From the NCBI GenBank assembly GCA_045598105.1, contig JAZLLK010000019.1, positions 1-13,251 of the forward strand: a DNA stretch of 13,251 nt. Reading direction: 5' to 3'. Below, piece by piece: positions 1 through 7,493 of the stretch. The DNA is from UBA1205 sp045598105 (GTDB lineage: Bacteria > Bacteroidota > Bacteroidia > Bacteroidales > WCHB1-69). Made by a program: the position numbers and the translations under genes. How positions within the stretch are numbered: position 1 is the stretch's first letter; each line of letters opens with the position of its first letter. The notes beneath the pieces are model-generated. The model saw only the letters and a program-made list of their open reading frames with translations, did no database searches and was not told the DNA's origin.

Positions 1-1641
1 GCCGGCCCGCACGCCGCATACGGCGTTGGCTATTACGGCATTATTCAATATTACTTCACCCTGTTGCGGGGAGGTGGCATTAGGGTTTACCGTATATTGG
101 CCGGCAGAAGGGGTGCCCCATACTTCTATGCCCTGCCATAAGGCATTTTCACAAGAGGACGTAAGAACGCCATTCAATATATTTAAAATTCCGCCCTGTT
201 GCACAATTATTTTAGCGTTTTCGCTAAAAGTAACGGTATCACTTATAGTTAATGTAATACCATTAGGAACAATAACGTTTGCAGATACATGCTTTTTTGC
301 ATTCCACCATGTATTTGTATCAAGTTGAACATAATGGGTGCCTCCATTATAAACATTGGTTTTAAACAATTTTGCTTCACCGGGTAGTAAAGTAAGATGC
401 ACCTGATTGCAAAAACCGCAATTGTCATTGGCAAATACATCAAATATGCGGCAACCTGAAGCTAAATTTACGATAAAATTTTCCTCGCTGCGTAAACTTT
501 TGTTGAGTATCCAAAAATACTTTCGTCCTACATTATCTGTCAAAAAGGACACCACTAAACTATCAGCTGAATAACCGTTATCGGCCATTAATGTATTATT
601 AGTATTAAATATTTGCACGGCATTGGTATCACTGATAAAATTATTCCATGACGAATAGGGTAGAATATCCTCCTCATAATCCGATTTAATAGTAGATACA
701 AAAGATTTATGATAGGCGGCTTTAAAATGTAGGGATAATAATATATCACTATGATCTATCAGTTTTTTATTATATTGAGCCAAATAATTTTTAGCGTCAG
801 ACGATAGTCGTGACCAATGCACACTACACCAATACATTATACCTTTAGCTCCATAAGCTAATGCACTATTAAGTACATAGTTAAAATCTTTATCGGTTTT
901 ACTATGCATTTGATCCTGTGTTATTTTGGCATGAATATTTTTGGAATACATAGAATCTATAGAGCCTATTACAGCTGCTACATACATGAATGGCAGGTTA
1001 TATTCTTCGCTTTTTTGTGCCATAATATCCAAATTTGCATAGAAATTACCGCATTTCAAACACGGTTCGTTAATGTTATTCAATATAGGATAATGGTCAA
1101 ACATTAAAAATGTGGGATTGAATATTGTTACGAAACTGTCAATATATGCTTCATAGTTATTATAATTAACGGGGATACTACTATTACCCGTAACCCGGCC
1201 TCTATCATCATACATAGGAAGCAGATTAGCGGAATGCGCAAAGGTAGAATCGTATGCAGCAATATTCTGTGCATAAGGTTGCATGTTGTGAAACTCTTTT
1301 ATATCCGGTTCATCAGTATATAAATAACCTAATATGGATGAATGATGACCTAAATACCCGAGATGTGTAATTCCTAAATTTGAATCTTCATTATTAAACA
1401 CTATATCCGTATCTTCAAATAATATTTTTAAACCGCCATCTGACATTAACACCTCCGAAGGGGATATTTTGTCATGAATAAAATTTGCATTTACATGCCT
1501 GATATCATTAAGAATAGCAGTTATAACTGCCCCTTCTTCCCACACGCCTACAGGAAAGGCTCCTATTTTTGAAGCTAAGGATTGTGCCGGTAATATGCTA
1601 CAGCAACATATAAGAAGTAAACATAGTAATATTTTTTTCAT
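1..1641 (-). CDS. Secreted TIM-barrel (glycosidase-like) protein with beta-helix-like repeats, 3' end outside window
   Basis: The reading frame is open from an ATG at 1641 to the left edge: 547 codons and no stop. The start gives a clear signal peptide (MKK, a Leu/Cys-rich core, then PAQ/S near residue 20). Residues about 30-300 look like a glycoside-hydrolase-type TIM barrel: GYLYTDEPDI with D110-E111-P112, then FDHYP near 181 and GIMYWCSVHW near 267, each like the end of a barrel strand, with acidic residues as catalytic candidates. After residue about 440 come patterns such as WQGIEVWG and VILNNAVIANAVCGV, which resemble right-handed beta-helix repeats of large Bacteroidota surface proteins. 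A T9SS tail would be expected beyond the edge (inference). The gene starts 7 bases after the stop of the upstream beta-propeller gene, so the two are probably co-transcribed. I cannot assign a GH family or substrate. Confidence 0.85.
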   Translation of the reverse strand, partial: MKKILLCLLLICCCSILPAQSLASKIGAFPVGVWEEGAVITAILNDIRHVNANFIHDKISPSEVLMSDGGLKILFEDTDIVFNNEDSNLGITHLGYLGHHSSILGYLYTDEPDIKEFHNMQPYAQNIAAYDSTFAHSANLLPMYDDRGRVTGNSSIPVNYNNYEAYIDSFVTIFNPTFLMFDHYPILNNINEPCLKCGNFYANLDIMAQKSEEYNLPFMYVAAVIGSIDSMYSKNIHAKITQDQMHSKTDKDFNYVLNSALAYGAKGIMYWCSVHWSRLSSDAKNYLAQYNKKLIDHSDILLSLHFKAAYHKSFVSTIKSDYEEDILPYSSWNNFISDTNAVQIFNTNNTLMADNGYSADSLVVSFLTDNVGRKYFWILNKSLRSEENFIVNLASGCRIFDVFANDNCGFCNQVHLTLLPGEAKLFKTNVYNGGTHYVQLDTNTWWNAKKHVSANVIVPNGITLTISDTVTFSENAKIIVQQGGILNILNGVLTSSCENALWQGIEVWGTPSAGQYTVNPNATSPQQGEVILNNAVIANAVCGVRAG

Positions 1642-1648
1642 TCCGATT

Positions 1649-3100
1649 TTATTTTTTTATAATTTTCTTATTAAAAATACCGTTATCGGTAATTATGGTA
1701 AGTATATACACTCCCTGCGGAATATCGGATATATCTATTATTCCGGATATAGTTTCTTCTTTTTCTTTTAGCAGACTGCCATACAAATTATACAACTTTA
1801 CCTTTTGTATGTTGTCATTGGCTGACACTATATTAATATGGTCAGTGGCGGGATTAGGGAATACGTTAATGCAGCTATTTATTTCTTTTTCATCTATAGC
1901 CAAATATTCTCTTGTAATTTTCAATACTACACTCGTATTTTGTTTTACACCCTGAACTTGATATCTGGTGGTCGTTGTCATAGTAGCAGCAGCATAAAAA
2001 ACATTATCTTTTCCTTTTACGGCATGCCATATAGGGCTTTCTGCCTTTATAAACGGTTCCCAATCACGGTCCTCATAATGTCCTTGCTTATGCCTTGATA
2101 TGCGTGCTGCAAAATAATGATCCCACACAGTAGGTTTTTGCCTTTTTATTAGCGGACTGTGATAATTTACATCAGCACCTTCCGTTGCCGCCGCTATGCC
2201 CATACCATTAGATAAATAACATATTCTTACAATATCAGGTATATATGGCTTTACATACTTGCCCTGGTACCCTAAAGAATCTCTATAATATATGGAAGAA
2301 CAAAAAAAGGACTGAAATGTATCATACGTGTGATATATATTGTTTTCATGTGCTATATCTATGCTACCGTCCTCACAAAAAAATATATCAAAATTAATGG
2401 TATAATGCTCTCCGTCATCCATTATACCATCTCCTAATATTAATATTTGGGCATTGAACGGCAATGTTGAAATACTATCCCATGTATTGCCGCCGTTGAC
2501 TGTACGATATACATTTCCTTCTTCCAATACAACATAACCGGTATCTCCCATTACATGAATATATGCGGGCTGCCGGCTAAATGCTGTGGTATCCCACGTA
2601 TGGCCGCCATTAGTGCTTTTGTATATATTATTATCGTATAAACATATAGCATATATGGTGTCCTCGCTTACCGGTTCTATTTTAAAAAACACAGGCAAGG
2701 TGGTATCCTGCGTCTGCATGGTCCATGTATCCCCTTTATCAGTAGTTTTTAGCAATATACCCCAATCAATTGTAGTTATACCAATGGAGTCCTCCTGCTC
2801 TTTCCATGCACTTCCGCCCGCATACCCTATGCTGTCGTTTATGAATTTCATACACCGCAATTTATGAGGTTTACTGTCTTCATATATTTCCGTCCATGTA
2901 TTGCCTGCATCTAATGTTCGGTATATTGAACTTCCCTTAGGTGATAGCACCTTTATAGCACATACATACACCACACTATCCGACAAACATGACATATCGT
3001 AAAAATCCTTTCTCTCAACCCTCATTATTGTATCAATATGTTGACAAAAAGCAAAATTGATAATTGCTATAAAAATACCTGATAATACTATATTTTTCAT
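1649..3100 (-). CDS. Secreted beta-propeller (Asp-box/BNR) protein with T9SS sorting tail
   Basis: This 483-residue protein starts with a signal peptide (about residues 1-19, ending AFC/Q). At least four Asp-box motifs of the pattern S/T-x-D/N-x-G-x-T-W are visible near residues 59-70, 116-127, 159-170 and 197-208 (for example KSTNGGHTWD). These are typical of sortilin/BNR-type beta-propellers. The last about 70 residues are a classic type A T9SS sorting domain: VFPNPATDHINI, then KVKLYNLYGSLL, then DISDIPQGVYIL, ending in KKIIKK. The product is therefore expected to be exported by Sec and then secreted or anchored to the cell surface by T9SS. The propeller fold does not show what it binds or cleaves. 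It is the first gene of an operon with the TIM-barrel gene that follows. No Shine-Dalgarno sequence is visible, which is normal in this phylum. Confidence 0.9.
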   Translation of the reverse strand: MKNIVLSGIFIAIINFAFCQHIDTIMRVERKDFYDMSCLSDSVVYVCAIKVLSPKGSSIYRTLDAGNTWTEIYEDSKPHKLRCMKFINDSIGYAGGSAWKEQEDSIGITTIDWGILLKTTDKGDTWTMQTQDTTLPVFFKIEPVSEDTIYAICLYDNNIYKSTNGGHTWDTTAFSRQPAYIHVMGDTGYVVLEEGNVYRTVNGGNTWDSISTLPFNAQILILGDGIMDDGEHYTINFDIFFCEDGSIDIAHENNIYHTYDTFQSFFCSSIYYRDSLGYQGKYVKPYIPDIVRICYLSNGMGIAAATEGADVNYHSPLIKRQKPTVWDHYFAARISRHKQGHYEDRDWEPFIKAESPIWHAVKGKDNVFYAAATMTTTTRYQVQGVKQNTSVVLKITREYLAIDEKEINSCINVFPNPATDHINIVSANDNIQKVKLYNLYGSLLKEKEETISGIIDISDIPQGVYILTIITDNGIFNKKIIKK

Positions 3101-3127
3101 ATGCTATCCGAATATTATTTTATCTTG

Positions 3128-3135
3128 CAAAAATA
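3128..3135 (-). promoter_or_regulatory. Possible -7 element of the beta-propeller operon
   Basis: The minus strand reads TATTTTTG, a match to TAnnTTTG, 27 bases before the ATG at 3100. It overlaps a 6-base inverted repeat (TATCTT at 3121-3126 and AAGATA at 3135-3140). A TTG at 3163-3161 could be the -33 element, but the spacer of 25 bases is longer than usual and contains a run of seven G. Confidence 0.4.
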
Positions 3136-3187
3136 AGATAAAAAAACTCCCCCCCACACACAACACACAAAAAAAGTTATCAACAAT

Positions 3188-3211
3188 TTATTAACAAAAT
3201 TATTAACAAAA
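3188..3211. repeat. 12-base tandem duplication
   Basis: TTATTAACAAAA occurs twice in direct succession with no mismatch. It is AT-rich and lies between the T9SS-tail remnant and the beta-propeller promoter. It is probably a replication-slippage product. Confidence 0.6.
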
Positions 3212-3220
3212 AAAATGGTT

Positions 3221-3448
3221 TTAATGTTTTACTACTTTTTTAACGGCTACCTGCCCGCTACCCAATGTACACCTGAGCACATATATGCCTGCGGCATAGG
3301 TGAACAAATCAACCTGACAATTATTGCTATTTATTTTTATATTAATTAGTTGCTTTCCGTATATGTCATATAATGTAATTTATGCTATTTTTGTGGTGTT
3401 TTGTGTAATTGTATCAACCAACAATATTAATGCCGCCACCGCCTGTGT
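3221..3448 (-). pseudogene. Remnant of a T9SS C-terminal sorting tail
   Basis: The minus strand from 3379 down to the stop at 3223-3221 reads ITLYDIYGKQL, then DLFTYAAGIYVLRC, then VAVKKVVKH and a stop. This is the second half of a type A T9SS sorting domain. Directly before it, in the same frame, is a TAA at 3382-3380. One C-to-T change from CAA (Gln) would explain it, since the frame continues upstream as NTTKIA for about 22 more codons to a TGA at 3451-3449. No signal peptide, no PNP motif and no protein body are visible. I read this as the tail of a lost surface-protein gene with a nonsense mutation. The upper boundary is uncertain. Confidence 0.65.
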
Positions 3449-3567
3449 TCAGCCTGTTTTCACGGCCGGCCCGCCCTGCCGCAAAAAGTGCCGCATACCT
3501 ATAAATCTGTGCATCGGCAGGAAATTCATGGCTCATAAAATGAGTCCTATTTCACATACATGCTAAG

Positions 3568-3612
3568 AAAAAAAGAAAAAAAACGTCCTTTATTACCACA
3601 CTATAAAGGACG
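3568..3612 (-). terminator. Rho-independent terminator after the 86-residue gene
   Basis: A perfect 10-base inverted repeat (CGTCCTTTAT at 3584-3593 and ATAAAGGACG at 3603-3612, 9-base loop) is followed on the minus strand by a nearly unbroken T tract (3583 to 3568). It ends transcription of the gene at 3664-3924. Confidence 0.9.
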
Positions 3613-3663
3613 GATGTAATTTCAATTCATATATGCACACACCACGCACATATATGCAAAAAA

Positions 3664-3924
3664 TTAAGCTAATATACTTTGAGCCAATGCAAAAGCGGCT
3701 TTACTATCGGCCTCATACAGGCCTTTATCATTAGTAAGTATATAATCGGCTATGGAATATTGGGTATAATCGGCGGGAAGTTTTTTAGGGCTTTCTACCT
3801 TTACTTCTAAAGTACGGGTATTTACGGCCAGTACTATATCGGTAGCGTAATTCAAATAATGGGCCAAAAAATGATCTACCGCCTCATATATATCACTACT
3901 TAACTTATTAACATTCTTACTCAT
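3664..3924 (-). CDS. Small acidic protein of unknown function (86 aa)
   Basis: I do not recognise this family. The 86-residue product has no signal peptide or membrane segment and is probably cytosolic. It looks like a mixed alpha/beta protein: an N-terminal helix (DIYEAVDHFLAHYLNYATD), two short strands (IVLAVNTRTLEVKVES) and C-terminal helical segments. Three things support it being real: a perfect Bacteroidota -7 element (TACCTTTG) 45 bases upstream, a strong terminator just downstream, and a sensible amino-acid composition. It therefore appears to be a one-gene transcription unit. It follows the Mpl-type ligase by 98 bases on the same strand but has its own promoter, so a functional link is not implied. 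Confidence 0.75.
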   Translation of the reverse strand: MSKNVNKLSSDIYEAVDHFLAHYLNYATDIVLAVNTRTLEVKVESPKKLPADYTQYSIADYILTNDKGLYEADSKAAFALAQSILA

Positions 3925-3969
3925 TATGTCTGTTATTATATATTTATGTTTACATTATTTATACGTGGG

Positions 3970-3977
3970 CAAAGGTA
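3970..3977 (-). promoter_or_regulatory. -7 element for the 86-residue gene
   Basis: The minus strand reads TACCTTTG, an exact TAnnTTTG match, in the 98-base gap between the ligase stop and the ATG at 3924. No convincing -33 TTG is visible. Confidence 0.65.
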
Positions 3978-4022
3978 GCATTTTTTTATATACACATGCA
4001 TTTTTGCCTCACATATTATATA

Positions 4023-5378
4023 CTATTTTTTCAGTATGGCATTGGCTATTTCGTTATAATCATAGCCGTCAAAGTTGCCGGAAGACATCATAAGTAAATT
4101 AGTATCATGCCATTGCATATTCAGCAATTGTTGTTTAAGCAGGGCGGAATCATGGTACACCTGTATTTTTTCGTTTTTAAAAGCCCTGTACACCATTTCA
4201 TTGGTTAGGGGAGGTAATTTTTTAAGCGCTATGGCGTGAGGATTAAAATACACTATAGGCACGTCGGCTTTATCCATGGTAGAGGCATATTGTTGCAGAA
4301 ATTCGGCGGTGAGGCTGCTAAAGGTATGCAGTTCCAGGCAGGCCACCAGCTTACGGTCGGCATATTTTTCGGTAACGGCATCTATGGTAGCCTTCAGTTT
4401 GGAGGGAGAATGGGCAAAATCCTTATACATGGCAAAATCGGAAGTTTCTTTTACTAACTCCAGCCGCTTGGAAGCGCCCTTGAAGGAGGCTATGGCGGCA
4501 TAGAATTCCTCATCACGCACGCCTATGGCATTACATGCCAAACGGGCAGCATTGATATTCATAAGATTGTGTTTACCGAATACCTGTAAGGGAATGTCCT
4601 GTCCGTTACTATGTATTACATATTGGCGGTTTACTATACTATACTTCGGCAGGCCGTAAGGGTGCAGGCGGGTATTACATTCACGGGCTATTTTTTGGCA
4701 GTTTTCGTCCGCATCACAATATATAAAATCACCATTGGAGGGGATGGATTGTGCAAATATACGGAACTGATCCACATATATATCAAAGGTGGGGAACACA
4801 TTAATATGATCCCAGGCTATGCCGCTTACAATACCTATGTGAGGCTTATACCAGTGAAATTTAGGGCGGCGGTCTATGGGTGAAGTAAGGTACTCATCAC
4901 CTTCTATTACCATATAGGGGGCGTTATCGGTAAGTTTCACCATTACTTCAAATCCTTCAAGCTGTGCTCCTACCATGTAGTCACAGGGAATATGGCAGGT
5001 ATTGAGCACGTGCAGTATCATGGAGGTAATAGTGGTTTTACCATGGCTGCCGCCCACTACTATGCGTTTTTTATGCTTAGACTGCTCATACAGAAACTGC
5101 GGATAGGAATATATATTAAGGCCCAATTCCTTTGCCTTGAGCAATTCAGGATTATCTTCACGGGCATGCATGCCCAAAATTACGGCATCAATATCCGGTG
5201 TAATATTATCGGCGTTCCAGCCTGTGGTAGCGGGCAATATGCCATATTTTTGCAATCGGCTTTTGGAGGGTTCAAATATTTCATCATCCGAGCCTGTAAC
5301 TTCACAACCTTTTATTTTCAACGAAATGGCTAAATTATGCATAGCCGAGCCGCCTATGGCTATAAAATGGACTTTCAT
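4023..5378 (-). CDS. mpl: Mpl-type peptidoglycan-recycling Mur ligase
   Basis: This 451-residue protein is a full-length Mur ligase of the Mpl branch (UDP-N-acetylmuramate:L-alanyl-gamma-D-glutamyl-meso-diaminopimelate ligase). Mpl attaches the recycled murein tripeptide to UDP-MurNAc using ATP, in the cytosol. Visible features are the N-terminal Rossmann-like UDP-binding domain with IAIGGSAMHNLA (residues 6-17) and GSDDEIFEPS, the ATP P-loop GGSHGKTT (109-116), the central-domain MVIEGDEYLTS and WDHINVFPT, the FGKHNLMN motif, and the C-terminal-domain motif DFAHSPSKLKAT. The length fits the family. The gene is divergent from pyrD, and a good -7 element lies 30 bases before the ATG. No clear hairpin terminator follows, so some transcripts may run into the 86-residue gene. 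The Mpl assignment over MurC rests on the GGSAMHNLA motif and general family resemblance. Confidence 0.9.
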   Translation of the reverse strand: MKVHFIAIGGSAMHNLAISLKIKGCEVTGSDDEIFEPSKSRLQKYGILPATTGWNADNITPDIDAVILGMHAREDNPELLKAKELGLNIYSYPQFLYEQSKHKKRIVVGGSHGKTTITSMILHVLNTCHIPCDYMVGAQLEGFEVMVKLTDNAPYMVIEGDEYLTSPIDRRPKFHWYKPHIGIVSGIAWDHINVFPTFDIYVDQFRIFAQSIPSNGDFIYCDADENCQKIARECNTRLHPYGLPKYSIVNRQYVIHSNGQDIPLQVFGKHNLMNINAARLACNAIGVRDEEFYAAIASFKGASKRLELVKETSDFAMYKDFAHSPSKLKATIDAVTEKYADRKLVACLELHTFSSLTAEFLQQYASTMDKADVPIVYFNPHAIALKKLPPLTNEMVYRAFKNEKIQVYHDSALLKQQLLNMQWHDTNLLMMSSGNFDGYDYNEIANAILKK

Positions 5379-5407
5379 ATCTGCGTATATTTTATACTTA
5401 ACGCATG

Positions 5408-5415
5408 CAAAATTA
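5408..5415 (-). promoter_or_regulatory. -7 element for the Mpl-type ligase
   Basis: The minus strand reads TAATTTTG, an exact TAnnTTTG match, 29 bases before the ATG at 5378. No TTG at the usual -33 distance was found. Confidence 0.55.
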
Positions 5416-5500
5416 TCATCATAAGCCTATACGTTCCCATAGTTCTATTATTTTTTACTAACAGGCAAATGTGCAAAGCATCATAAAGCGAAAAAAATGT

Positions 5501-5508
5501 TACCTTTG
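5501..5508 (+). promoter_or_regulatory. -7 element for pyrD
   Basis: TACCTTTG is an exact TAnnTTTG match, 37 bases before the pyrD ATG at 5546. CTTTGCAC (5504-5511), which overlaps it, has a perfect inverted partner GTGCAAAG at 5471-5478. This pair may mark a regulator site or a second, weak divergent start. Confidence 0.65.
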
Positions 5509-5545
5509 CACATTATAATTCAACAAAAACTAATAGTAACACCTT

Positions 5546-6451
5546 ATGGCTGATTTAGCAGTAAATATAGGCGATCTTCGCCTTAAAAACCCCGTAATGA
5601 CGGCGTCGGGTACCTTTGGATACGGTATGGAATTTGCCGATTTTGTGGATTTGAGCCGCTTAGGCGGCTTTGTGGTAAAGGGCACCACCTTGCATGCCCG
5701 TGAAGGCAATGCATACCCCCGCATGGCCGAAACGCCATCGGGCATGATAAATGCCGTAGGCCTGCAGAACAAGGGCGTAGATTATTTTATAGAGCACATA
5801 TATCCGCAAATAAAGCATGTGGATTCGAATATAATAATAAACGTATCCGGCTCTACCATAGCGGACTATGTGGCTACCGCCGAAAAAATAAACGAGCTGG
5901 AGCACATACCGGCCATAGAGCTGAACATAAGCTGCCCTAATGTAAAACAGGGAGGCATGGCTTTTGGCACCTCCTGCCAATCGGCAGGGGAAGTGGTACG
6001 GGCCGTACGCAAAGCCTATAGCAAAACGCTTATAGTAAAGTTGTCGCCTAATGTTACCGACATAGTATCTATAGCCCAAGCTGCGGAAGACAGCGGCGCC
6101 GATGCCGTATCACTCATTAATACCCTGCTGGGCATGGCCATAGATGCCGAAAAACAAAAACCCGTAATATCCACCATCACCGGCGGCCTGTCAGGTGCCT
6201 GCGTAAAGCCCATAGCCCTGCGTATGGTATGGCAGGTAAGCCATAAAATACACATACCGGTAGTAGGCCTGGGCGGCATAATGAGCCCCTCCGACGCCAT
6301 AGAATTCATGCTTGCCGGCGCCACCGCCATAGAGGTAGGTACCGCCAATTTTATTGACCCTGCCATATCGGTAAAAATAGTTGATGGCATTAATGCCTAT
6401 CTGGATAGAAAAAACATAGCTTCGGTAAAAGACATTATAGGAATTATATAA
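5546..6451 (+). CDS. pyrD: Dihydroorotate dehydrogenase, class 1B catalytic subunit
   Basis: This 301-residue protein oxidises dihydroorotate to orotate with FMN in pyrimidine synthesis. It matches class 1 enzymes throughout: NPVMTASGTFGYG (15-27), GGFVVKGTT with Lys45, NAVGLQNKG (69-77) contacting substrate, ELNISCPNV (125-133) with Cys130 as the catalytic base that marks class 1 (class 2 uses Ser), KLSPNVTDI, and the FMN-phosphate loops GLGGI and EVGTANF. Length and the NISCPNVKQGG stretch fit subclass 1B, which normally pairs with the iron-sulfur flavoprotein PyrK and reduces NAD+. No pyrK is next to it: the gene stands alone between a divergent ligase and a convergent RNase Z. Isoleucine codons are 29 ATA, 5 ATT and 1 ATC by hand count. 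It ends before a perfect bidirectional terminator. Confidence 0.95.
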   Translation: MADLAVNIGDLRLKNPVMTASGTFGYGMEFADFVDLSRLGGFVVKGTTLHAREGNAYPRMAETPSGMINAVGLQNKGVDYFIEHIYPQIKHVDSNIIINVSGSTIADYVATAEKINELEHIPAIELNISCPNVKQGGMAFGTSCQSAGEVVRAVRKAYSKTLIVKLSPNVTDIVSIAQAAEDSGADAVSLINTLLGMAIDAEKQKPVISTITGGLSGACVKPIALRMVWQVSHKIHIPVVGLGGIMSPSDAIEFMLAGATAIEVGTANFIDPAISVKIVDGINAYLDRKNIASVKDIIGII

Positions 6452-6505
6452 TTATTGCACAATATGTTACATATATATAATGCATAAACAATGCATATAT
6501 ACACA

Positions 6506-6546
6506 AAAAGCAGCGAAAAATATAACACACATTTTTCGCTGCTTTT
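6506..6546. terminator. Bidirectional terminator between pyrD and RNase Z
   Basis: A perfect 16-base inverted repeat (AAAAGCAGCGAAAAAT at 6506-6521, partner at 6531-6546, 9-base loop) with A-rich and T-rich outer ends works in both directions for the convergent genes pyrD (+) and rnz (-). An AT-rich imperfect palindrome containing ATGCAT twice lies just before it (6471-6502). Confidence 0.92.
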
Positions 6547-6566
6547 AAATTTTCCATATATAACAG

Positions 6567-7481
6567 CTATATTTTAATAGTATTACCTTCTATGGCCAAT
6601 AAAGTATGAGAAAATACGCTTTTTGCCTCCTCCAGTAAAGGACGCAAATCCTTATATCGGGCTGAAAAATGACCTATAAGCAAGCTTTCCACCTTTGCCT
6701 TAACAGCTATATCGGCGGCCTGCAAGGTAGTAGAATGCAACTTATCGGTAGCGGCTTTTTCCATATCGGCCATAAAGGTAGCCTCATGATAAAGCAAATG
6801 GACGCCTTTAAATTTATTGGCTATAGCCGGGCAATAAGCGGTATCGGAACAATAGGCAAATGAACGCAAGTTTCGCTCTTTTTCGGCTATGTCTCTGTTT
6901 TTATACGACTGACCGTTTTCATCCACATAGTCTGCACCATGTTTTATTCTATCCACCTGTTCTTTAGCCAATTTATGTTCCTGTACAAACGATTTTTTTA
7001 TAACAAACGGGGCTCCTTTTTCCTTGAACAGGAACCCGTGTGTAGGCACGCTATGCACCAGGGGAAACGCCTTTACCTGTATTTTTTCGTCATCGAATAT
7101 AATATGGCTGCCCGATTTAATGCTATGGAATTCCAAAGGGTACTGCAATACGGTTTGGTCCACCTGCAGCATCATTTTTATTATTTTTTCCAACGGCTTA
7201 TGGGCATATATATGCAGGGGGGCTTTACGGCCGAGCAGACTTTGGGAAAACAAAAAGCCCACCAGGCCAAAAAAGTGGTCGCCATGCAAATGACTGATGA
7301 ATATATGCGATATTTTTTGCATACACACACCATAGCGTCGCAGCTGTGCCTGCGTACCTTCACCGCAATCTATAAGCATAAGCGAGCGCATGCGGTCACT
7401 ACGCAACAGAAAAGAGCTTGGATGCCTGTTAGCGGTAGGTGTAGCCGAACTGCTACCCAATACAGTAAGAAACAATGCCAT
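6567..7481 (-). CDS. rnz: Ribonuclease Z (tRNA 3'-end endonuclease)
   Basis: This 304-residue protein belongs to the metallo-beta-lactamase fold. It cuts the 3' trailer from tRNA precursors in the cytosol. With the ATG at 7481 the N-terminus is MALFLTVLGSSSATPT, the usual RNase Z opening. The zinc-binding HLHGDH motif is at residues 64-69, preceded by LIDCGEGTQAQLRR. Later motifs are the conserved His in FPLVHSVPTHGF, SDT with the metal-bridging Asp, YHEATF, and GHFSARY with the last metal-binding His. The insert between PTHGF and the SDT motif fits the long exosite arm of bacterial RNase Z. A TTG at 7493 in the same frame could extend the protein by four residues, but the ATG matches the family better. 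The ATG lies 13 bases after the T tract of the upstream terminator, which leaves no obvious room for its own promoter. Confidence 0.95.
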   Translation of the reverse strand: MALFLTVLGSSSATPTANRHPSSFLLRSDRMRSLMLIDCGEGTQAQLRRYGVCMQKISHIFISHLHGDHFFGLVGFLFSQSLLGRKAPLHIYAHKPLEKIIKMMLQVDQTVLQYPLEFHSIKSGSHIIFDDEKIQVKAFPLVHSVPTHGFLFKEKGAPFVIKKSFVQEHKLAKEQVDRIKHGADYVDENGQSYKNRDIAEKERNLRSFAYCSDTAYCPAIANKFKGVHLLYHEATFMADMEKAATDKLHSTTLQAADIAVKAKVESLLIGHFSARYKDLRPLLEEAKSVFSHTLLAIEGNTIKI

Positions 7482-7493
7482 ATTATATTGCAA

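Larger units (their letters stand above)
3101..3663. other. Long intergenic region with gene remnant and terminator
   Basis: This 563-base stretch has no intact recognisable gene. From left to right it holds the presumed promoter of the beta-propeller operon, a C7 tract with CA repeats (3149-3169), a perfect 12-base tandem duplication (3188-3199 and 3200-3211), a decayed T9SS tail (3221-3448), a GC-richer patch around 3455-3500, and a strong minus-strand terminator (3568-3612). A 40-codon minus-strand ORF (3536 to 3414) crosses the GC-richer patch but resembles nothing I know. Confidence 0.7.

Noticed and set aside
3174..3184. TTATCAACA resembles a DnaA box (one mismatch) near AT-rich tandem repeats, suggesting a replication origin
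   Set aside because: Only one such box is visible, with no cluster and no origin-associated genes nearby.
3414..3536. 40-codon minus-strand ORF in the GC-richer patch
   Set aside because: No known family, no promoter or ribosome site; overlaps the decayed T9SS tail, so it may be chance.
4236..5424. Several plus-strand open frames of 73-113 codons within the ligase gene
   Set aside because: Shadows of the mpl coding frame; no promoter, no family resemblance.
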